From: DATAEE01 sp036257535
GTDB taxonomy: Bacteria; Acidobacteriota; Vicinamibacteria; Vicinamibacterales; 2-12-FULL-66-21
Assembly (NCBI GenBank): GCA_036257535.1
Contig: DATAFJ010000089.1
Coordinates: 24,551-88,550, forward strand
DNA: 64,000 nt
Direction: 5' to 3'
Shown: one piece after another, positions 59,412 to 64,000 of the stretch
Layout of the letters: each line of letters starts with the position of its first letter
Numbering within the stretch: position 1 is the stretch's first letter
Notes under the pieces: generated by a model
Told to the model about the DNA's origin: nothing
What the model saw: only the letters and a program-made list of their open reading frames with translations
Databases searched by the model: none
Program-made: the position numbers and the translations under genes

Positions 59412-59914
59412 ACGGCCGCCCCAACAAGTGCCGGCTGGCGCGATTCCGTGCTGATTGGCTTGAGCGTCCGGAGCATCGCGTGCTGACCGCACCTGCGGAA
59501 GAGCGGGCACGTCTGACAGTCGAGGGCGATCTTCTCGGGCAGCCAGCCGTGCGGAACCATCGAGAACCCGAGCTTCAGGAAGTGGTCCGGCCGGTGCGTG
59601 AACGCGCACAACCGGAGATATCCGTGGAGCCGCGCGCGACGTTCGAGCGCCGCGACCAGCCGCGAGCCGAGGCCCACGCGGCGGTGCGACCGATCGACGA
59701 CGAGCGACCTGATCTCGGCAACGTTGTGACTCAGCGGAGCGAGCTCGCCGCACGCGATGATCCGTCCCGTGTCCACCACGAGAAACCGCGACGCGTGCGC
59801 GCGCAAGTCGGACAACGTCCGCGGCAGCAGGTGGCCTTCTTCCTGATGCGCTGTAATCAGCGCCTGGAGGATTTCCGCCTCCTCCGGTCTCGCCGGGCGG
59901 ACGACAGGTGTCAT
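59408..59914 (-). CDS. N-acetylglutamate synthase, short GNAT type
   Basis: A 168-residue GNAT protein resembling the short ArgA-type synthases that make N-acetylglutamate. Acetyl-CoA site: VDRSHRRVGLGSRLVAALER (R/Q-x-x-G-x-G/A). The C-terminal EKIALDCQTCPLFRRCGQHA, with a CxxCxxxxxC pattern, matches such synthases rather than general GNATs. The start ATG 59914 overlaps argD's stop (ATGA). Together with argJ it gives both linear and cyclic acetylation routes. Confidence 0.82.
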   Translation of the reverse strand: MTPVVRPARPEEAEILQALITAHQEEGHLLPRTLSDLRAHASRFLVVDTGRIIACGELAPLSHNVAEIRSLVVDRSHRRVGLGSRLVAALERRARLHGYLRLCAFTHRPDHFLKLGFSMVPHGWLPEKIALDCQTCPLFRRCGQHAMLRTLKPISTESRQPALVGAAV

Positions 59915-61128
59915 GACAGCTTGCATGCGGCAAATGCCTCGTCGAGCCTTGCGATCCCCTCGTCCAGATCCGCCGTCGAGATGATCAATGGCGGCAGGAG
60001 CCGGACCACCGTGCCGGCCGTGCGGTTGACGAGCAGGCGGCGCTCGAATGCCGCCTCGATGACGGGCGTCGCGTCACGATCGAGCTCCAGGCCCCAGATG
60101 AGGCCGGCGCCGCGGACCTCGATAATCGCCCGATGCTTCGCAGCCAGGGTCTCGAGCCGTGCGCGCAGGTGGCGGCCCGTTTCGGCGACGTGCGTCATCA
60201 GTCCGCCCTCGGTCAACGCCTCGAGGAACACGAGCGCGGCTCGGCAGGCGAGCAGGTTGCCGCCGTTCGTCGTGCCGTGATCGCCAGGCGCCGCCTGGTC
60301 GGCGACACGCTGGCTGAAGAGCGCGGCGCCCGCCGGCATGCCGGCTCCGAGCGCCTTGCCAACCGCGACGAGATCGGGCTTCAGGCCGAGCACGCTCGAA
60401 TACAGCGGAACGCCGGTCCGGCCCAGGCCGCTCTGAACCTCGTCGGCGATGACGAGTGCGCCCGTCTGATCGCTCAACTCGCGAATGGTGCGTGCGGTTT
60501 CGAGCGGGATCGGCCGCACGCCGCCTTCACCCTGGATCGGCTCGACGATGATTGCGGCGGTCTCGGCGGTGACGGCCGCGGCGAGCGCGACCGGATCCTT
60601 CGGCGAAACCCACGTGACTCCTGGTACAAGCGGCGCGAAAGGATCGCGGTAGTGCGCGTCCCACGTCGCCGACAACGATCCTGCCGTGCGGCCATGGAAG
60701 GCGTGGTCGAAGGCAACGATCTTCGTGCGCGGCGAACCCTGAGCGTGCCAGTAGCGGCGCGCGAACTTCAAACAGGCTTCCACCGCCTCGGTTCCGCTGT
60801 TGCAGAAGAACACCCTCGGCAGCCCGGACAAGGCCGCCAGCCGCCGCGCCACTTCGCCCTGCAGCGGATGAAAGTACAGGTTGGATGTATGCGCGAGCGT
60901 CGCGGCCTGATCGGCAAGCGCGCGCGCGAGCGCCGGATTGGCATGCCCCAGCGACGCCACGCCGATGCCGGACACGAGGTCCAGGAATTCACGTCCCTCG
61001 TCGTCGTACAGCCGCGAGCCGCTGCCGCGGACGAACACGACGGGCGTGCGCCGGTAGATCTGCAGCACGTGCGCCGCTTCGAGCGCTTGCACCTCCGACA
61101 GTTTCGTAGCGATCTCAGTCGTCGTCAT
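59911..61128 (-). CDS. argD: Acetylornithine aminotransferase
   Basis: ArgD, 405 residues, a class III PLP aminotransferase. Motifs: NLYFHPLQGEVARRLAAL, VFFCNSGTEAVEACLKFARR, AFHGRTAGSLSAT, ALVIADEVQSGLGRTG and the PLP lysine in DLVAVGKALGAGMPAGA. Position between argB and the acetyltransferase supports ArgD. It follows argB by 12 bp. Confidence 0.95.
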   Translation of the reverse strand: MTTTEIATKLSEVQALEAAHVLQIYRRTPVVFVRGSGSRLYDDEGREFLDLVSGIGVASLGHANPALARALADQAATLAHTSNLYFHPLQGEVARRLAALSGLPRVFFCNSGTEAVEACLKFARRYWHAQGSPRTKIVAFDHAFHGRTAGSLSATWDAHYRDPFAPLVPGVTWVSPKDPVALAAAVTAETAAIIVEPIQGEGGVRPIPLETARTIRELSDQTGALVIADEVQSGLGRTGVPLYSSVLGLKPDLVAVGKALGAGMPAGAALFSQRVADQAAPGDHGTTNGGNLLACRAALVFLEALTEGGLMTHVAETGRHLRARLETLAAKHRAIIEVRGAGLIWGLELDRDATPVIEAAFERRLLVNRTAGTVVRLLPPLIISTADLDEGIARLDEAFAACKLS

Positions 61129-61140
61129 GATCCGTATCCG

Positions 61141-61947
61141 TCAGCGGCCGATCGTGGTCCCGGCGGCACTCGCCAGATCCGCCGGACCGCGGCCGTCGAT
61201 GATGCGAACGCGGCCGACGCCTGCCGCGCAGGCCGCCAGCGCCGCCGACAGCTTCGCAACCATGCCGTCGCGCGCACCGCCGGCCGCAATCAGCCTCGCC
61301 GCAGCTTCACCGTCGAGCGACGCGATCGTTTTCCCCTCGTCGAGGACGCCGGGCGTCGCGCCCGCCACGATCAGCTCGCTCGCGCCGAGCGAGGCGGCGA
61401 GCCCCGCGGCGAACGTGTCGGCGTTCACGTTGAGGAGCCGTCCCTCCTTCGTCATCCCGATGCTGGCGACAACCGGGACCATCGCGAGTCCCAGAAGCGC
61501 GCGGAGCAGCGTGCCGTCGCCGGCCTTCGGCTCGCCAACCATTCCCAGATCGACCCTCGCGCCGGAGGTCGCCTCGAGCGGCGTCGCCTGCTCCGCCGGT
61601 CCAACCCCCGCGTCGGCTCCCGTCAGCCCGACGGCCCGGCCGCCCGCGCCGCCGACCGCGGCGACGAGCCGCGTGTTGACACGACCAGCCAGCACGCAAA
61701 GCACCGCATCGAGCGTCTCAGCATCCGTGACGCGGAGGCCGTCCACGGTCTTCTTCGCGATGCCGCGTCTGGCCAGTTCCGCGTCGATGCTCCTGCCGCC
61801 GCCATGGACGACCACGAGAGGGCCGCCGGCGGAGAGGCGGACGATCTGGGCGGCGATCCAGGCAAGGCCGGCATCCGTTTCGACGAGCTCGCCGCCGATC
61901 TTCAGGACCGTCGGTGTGGAAGCCGTGCTCAAAGCAGTCCCGCGCAT
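61141..61947 (-). CDS. argB: Acetylglutamate kinase
   Basis: ArgB, 268 residues, an amino-acid kinase. PTVLKIGGELVETDAGLAW begins the ATP domain; LVVVHGGGRSIDAELARRG is the phosphate loop. LRVTDAETLDAVLCVLAGRV and GVLDEGKTIASLDGEAAARL are conserved, as is the SIGMTKEGRLLNVNADTFAA region. ATG 61947 overlaps argC by 19 nt; TTG 61932, forming TTGA with the argC stop, is equally plausible because other junctions here are 4-nt overlaps. Confidence 0.93.
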   Translation of the reverse strand: MRGTALSTASTPTVLKIGGELVETDAGLAWIAAQIVRLSAGGPLVVVHGGGRSIDAELARRGIAKKTVDGLRVTDAETLDAVLCVLAGRVNTRLVAAVGGAGGRAVGLTGADAGVGPAEQATPLEATSGARVDLGMVGEPKAGDGTLLRALLGLAMVPVVASIGMTKEGRLLNVNADTFAAGLAASLGASELIVAGATPGVLDEGKTIASLDGEAAARLIAAGGARDGMVAKLSAALAACAAGVGRVRIIDGRGPADLASAAGTTIGR

Positions 61948-62930
61948 TCGTCGAACCCGAACGCGACGTTGAACGCCTGAACCGCCTGGCCGGCCGCCCC
62001 CTTCAAAAGGTTGTCGATCGTCGACACGATCACGGCGCGGTCGCCGGACACGCGCCAGCCAAGGTCGCAGAAGTTGGTCCAGGCGACATGCTTGATCTCG
62101 GGCAGCGTCTCTCCTCGGAGCCGCACGAACGGCGCGCGCGCGTAGGCCGACTCGTACGCAGCCGTGATATCGGCCGCCCTCGTTCCCGGCCGCAGACGCA
62201 CGTAGATCGTTTCGAGGATGCCGCGGTCGAGCGGCACGAGGTGCGGCACGAACGTGACGCCAGAGCCCAGCTCCTGCTCGATCTCCGCGCCGTGGCGATG
62301 GGAGAAGACGTTGTACGCGGCGACGTTGCCGTGGCACTCCGAGAAGTGCGTGCGCTCGGTCGGCGTCTTGCCGGCGCCCGAGACGCCCGACTTGGCGTCG
62401 ATGACGATTGACGGGTCATCCGCGAAGAGCCCCGCGTCGCGCAGCGGCGTCAGCGCCAGCAGGGCGGCCGTCGGATAGCAGCCGGGACAGGCCACCAGCG
62501 GCGCCGATCTCAGCGCGGGTTGATGCAGCTCGGCGAGGCCGTACGCGGCGCCGGCCGGAAGCTCCGGGGAGGCCGGGTACCACTTGGCCCGCGCGTCCGC
62601 GGAGCGGAGGCGGAAAGCGCCGGAAAGGTCGAAGACGCGGACGCCACGCTTCAGGAGCGCCGGCGCCAGCTCGGCGGAGGCGGCCTCGGGCGTCGCGAGA
62701 AACACCGCGTGGGTCGCACCGAGGCCATCCAGGTCGAGCGGCGTGACGTCTCCCTCCCAGACCCGGGCGAGGGCCGGCAGGCGGCGCGGGGACGCGTCCG
62801 CGGAGGCTTTCGAGGCCATGACCGGCCCGAGCGCCGCGCGCGGGTGGCGGGCGAGCAGCCGGACCAGCTCCTGGCCGCTGTAGCCGGTCGCGCCGGCGAC
62901 GCCCACCGCCACTTTCGAATAATTATTCAT
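61929..62930 (-). CDS. argC: N-acetyl-gamma-glutamyl-phosphate reductase
   Basis: ArgC, 333 residues, NADPH-dependent. The N-terminal GVAGATGYSGQELVRLLARH binds the cofactor. The catalytic Cys is in LVACPGCYPTAALLALTPL (about 148). SGVSGAGKTPTERTHFSE and FVPHLVPLDRGILETIYVR are also conserved. It is the first gene of the minus-strand arg operon; the start ATG (62930) overlaps an ARG-box-like palindrome. No ribosome site is present, and a TATAAA-like box lies about 11 nt upstream. Confidence 0.95.
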   Translation of the reverse strand: MNNYSKVAVGVAGATGYSGQELVRLLARHPRAALGPVMASKASADASPRRLPALARVWEGDVTPLDLDGLGATHAVFLATPEAASAELAPALLKRGVRVFDLSGAFRLRSADARAKWYPASPELPAGAAYGLAELHQPALRSAPLVACPGCYPTAALLALTPLRDAGLFADDPSIVIDAKSGVSGAGKTPTERTHFSECHGNVAAYNVFSHRHGAEIEQELGSGVTFVPHLVPLDRGILETIYVRLRPGTRAADITAAYESAYARAPFVRLRGETLPEIKHVAWTNFCDLGWRVSGDRAVIVSTIDNLLKGAAGQAVQAFNVAFGFDECAGLL

Positions 62931-62952
62931 CTACTATATTTTTTATACATAC
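62915..62952. promoter_or_regulatory. ARG-box-like operators in argC-argR gap
   Basis: CGAATAATTATTCA (62916-62929), with perfect GAATAATTATTC, matches the ArgR consensus TGAATwwwwATTCA at all but one base and overlaps the argC start codon. A weaker half-like TATTTTTTATACATA lies 20 bp away (62937-62951), the spacing of paired ARG boxes. The gap also holds a -10-like TAGAAT (62972-62977) for argR. Confidence 0.75.
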
Positions 62953-62988
62953 GGTTCGGCGAGATATCAAGTAGAATCGAAGGTCGGC

Positions 62989-63441
62989 ATGAAGTCGTTC
63001 CGGCATGGACTGATCCTCGAGCTGGTGGGGCGTGAAGCCATCACGAGCCAGGAACAGCTCAGGAAGCGGCTCCGCAGCCGCGGCGTCGAGGCGACGCAGG
63101 CCACCCTCTCGCGCGACATCGCGGAGCTGGCGCTCGTCAAGCACGCGTCGGACGGCGCCTACCGCATATCCGGAACGAACGGACAGCCGGCGGATCCGTC
63201 GGCCGCGCTGTCGACTGCGGTCGCCGAATATGTGCGCGGGGTCGAGCGGGTGCGCGAGCTCGTGGTCATCCGCACCGCGCCGGGCCAGGCAGGCATCCTC
63301 GGCATCGCGATCGACCGGGCGAGCCTCGAGGAGGTCGCCGGCACGGTCGCCGGCGATGACACGCTCCTCGTGATCGTGCGGGACGCCAAGCGGGCGCGCG
63401 CGTTCGTGAAGACGATTGAAGGCTGGGCGCGGGGCTTATAA
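62989..63441 (+). CDS. argR: Arginine repressor
   Basis: ArgR, 150 residues. The winged-helix N-terminus has ITSQEQLRKRLRSRGVEATQ, ATLSRDIAELALVKHASDG (SRDI is typical). The C-terminal oligomerisation and arginine-binding domain has IRTAPGQAGILGIAIDRA and VAGTVAGDDTLLVIVRD with the GTxAGDDT signature. A GAAGG site lies 5 nt before the ATG. It is divergent from argC and followed by argG. The likely regulator of both arg operons. Confidence 0.95.
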   Translation: MKSFRHGLILELVGREAITSQEQLRKRLRSRGVEATQATLSRDIAELALVKHASDGAYRISGTNGQPADPSAALSTAVAEYVRGVERVRELVVIRTAPGQAGILGIAIDRASLEEVAGTVAGDDTLLVIVRDAKRARAFVKTIEGWARGL

Positions 63442-63473
63442 GGTTCGAGAAGGTTCGAGGGAGAAAAAGACAC

Positions 63474-64000
63474 ATGCAGCGCATCGTTCTGGCATATTCG
63501 GGCGGCCTCGATACGTCGGTCGCCATTCCGTGGCTCGCCGAGCAGTACGGCGCCGAGGTCGTGGCGGTCACGCTCGACCTGGGCCAGGGGCGCGAGCTCG
63601 AAGACATCCGCGAGCGCGCGCTCGCGATCGGCGCGGTGCGCGCGCACGTCCTCGACGTCCGCGACGAGTTCGCGCGCGAGTTCATCCTGCCGGCGCTGAA
63701 GGCGGGCGCGATCTACGAGGATCGGTATCCGCTCGCGACGGCGCTCGGCCGGCCGCTGATCGCGCGCCGGCTGGTCGAGATCGCGCATCTCGAAGGGGCG
63801 GCGGCGATTGCGCACGGCTGCACCGGGAAAGGAAACGATCAGGTTCGTCTCGACGTGTCCGCCCGGGCGCTCGACCCGAAGATCAAGGTCATCGCCCCCG
63901 CTCGCGTCTGGGGAATGACGCGGCCGGACGAGATCGAGTACGCGCGGCAGCGCAACATTCCCGTGCCGGCGACGATCGAGAGCCCCTACAGCACCGACTC
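63474..64000 (+). CDS. argG: Argininosuccinate synthase, 3' end outside window
   Basis: The first 175 residues of ArgG, which joins citrulline and aspartate. The N-terminal P-loop QRIVLAYSGGLDTSVAIPWL (SGGLDTS) and the HGCTGKGNDQVR substrate loop are diagnostic. A GAGGGAG ribosome site lies about 10 nt before the ATG. Two direct AAGGTTCGAG repeats occupy the short gap to argR. The rest is cut off by the window edge. Confidence 0.95.
   Translation, partial: MQRIVLAYSGGLDTSVAIPWLAEQYGAEVVAVTLDLGQGRELEDIRERALAIGAVRAHVLDVRDEFAREFILPALKAGAIYEDRYPLATALGRPLIARRLVEIAHLEGAAAIAHGCTGKGNDQVRLDVSARALDPKIKVIAPARVWGMTRPDEIEYARQRNIPVPATIESPYSTD

Noticed and set aside
1..64000. Prophage, secondary-metabolite or defence island
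   Set aside because: No such genes were recognised on either strand; the window is mainly metabolism, transport and secreted hydrolases.
1..64000. tRNA or rRNA genes
   Set aside because: No cloverleaf with a T-loop GTTCRANNC in the right context was found by eye in the gaps, which are all short; a tRNA scan would be decisive.

Overview
The window is GC-rich, densely coded DNA that most resembles an acidobacterium of the Vicinamibacteria type. This is inferred from a PadR regulator coupled to an orphan MacB/FtsX-type permease, many secreted S9, M28, M55, DUF885 and amidohydrolase proteins, an unusual gene order in the his cluster, and many overlapping start/stop codons. No taxonomic search was possible. 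I saw no rRNA, tRNA, CRISPR array, integrase or IS transposase.

Layout: 1-1600 holds a TetR regulator and a partial secreted protein (minus strand). 1721-4779 holds PadR plus the orphan permease. 4805-8952 is sucA-sucB, followed by DinB, a ParE-type topoisomerase subunit and a small membrane protein (to 11789). 11782-18556 is mainly minus-strand: a quinone reductase, a DUF885 metalloprotein, a tiny 53-residue gene, an eRF1-like protein, a FAD oxidoreductase and an M55 aminopeptidase, with one divergent TolB-like propeller gene. 18616-28814 holds a PIG-L deacetylase, a frameshifted S9 peptidase, an ECF sigma/anti-sigma pair, a TIGR01777 epimerase, an intact S9 peptidase and a TPR protein. 28759-35660 (minus) holds an acyltransferase, an MFS transporter, an ATPase with no ordinary start codon, an M28 peptidase and a DUF4097 protein.

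35692-42232 is a complete-looking histidine operon on the minus strand: promoter, hisL leader peptide, attenuator, then hisI-G-D-C-B-H-F-A. hisE is not present here. 42309-56619 holds a second frameshifted S9 peptidase, glgX, a molybdate regulator with modABC, two amidohydrolases, an intact S9 peptidase and a second quinone reductase. 57232-62930 (minus) is argC-B-D-NAGS-J-F, divergent from argR-argG at the right edge, with ARG-box-like sequence over the argC start.

Non-coding signals are the most unusual part. (1) The his leader has seven His codons within eight, followed by a rho-independent terminator and an exact 10-nt copy of one terminator arm inside the leader gene. (2) Six genes carry a closely similar GC hairpin directly before a purine-rich start region, with compensatory stem changes. 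(3) Three gaps hold tandem heptamer arrays with different units, and one of these units recurs inside the modA signal peptide. (4) Many genes have a -10-like hexamer 6-8 nt before the start codon, suggesting common leaderless transcripts. (5) Two S9 peptidase genes carry clustered single-base frameshifts while their neighbours are intact.
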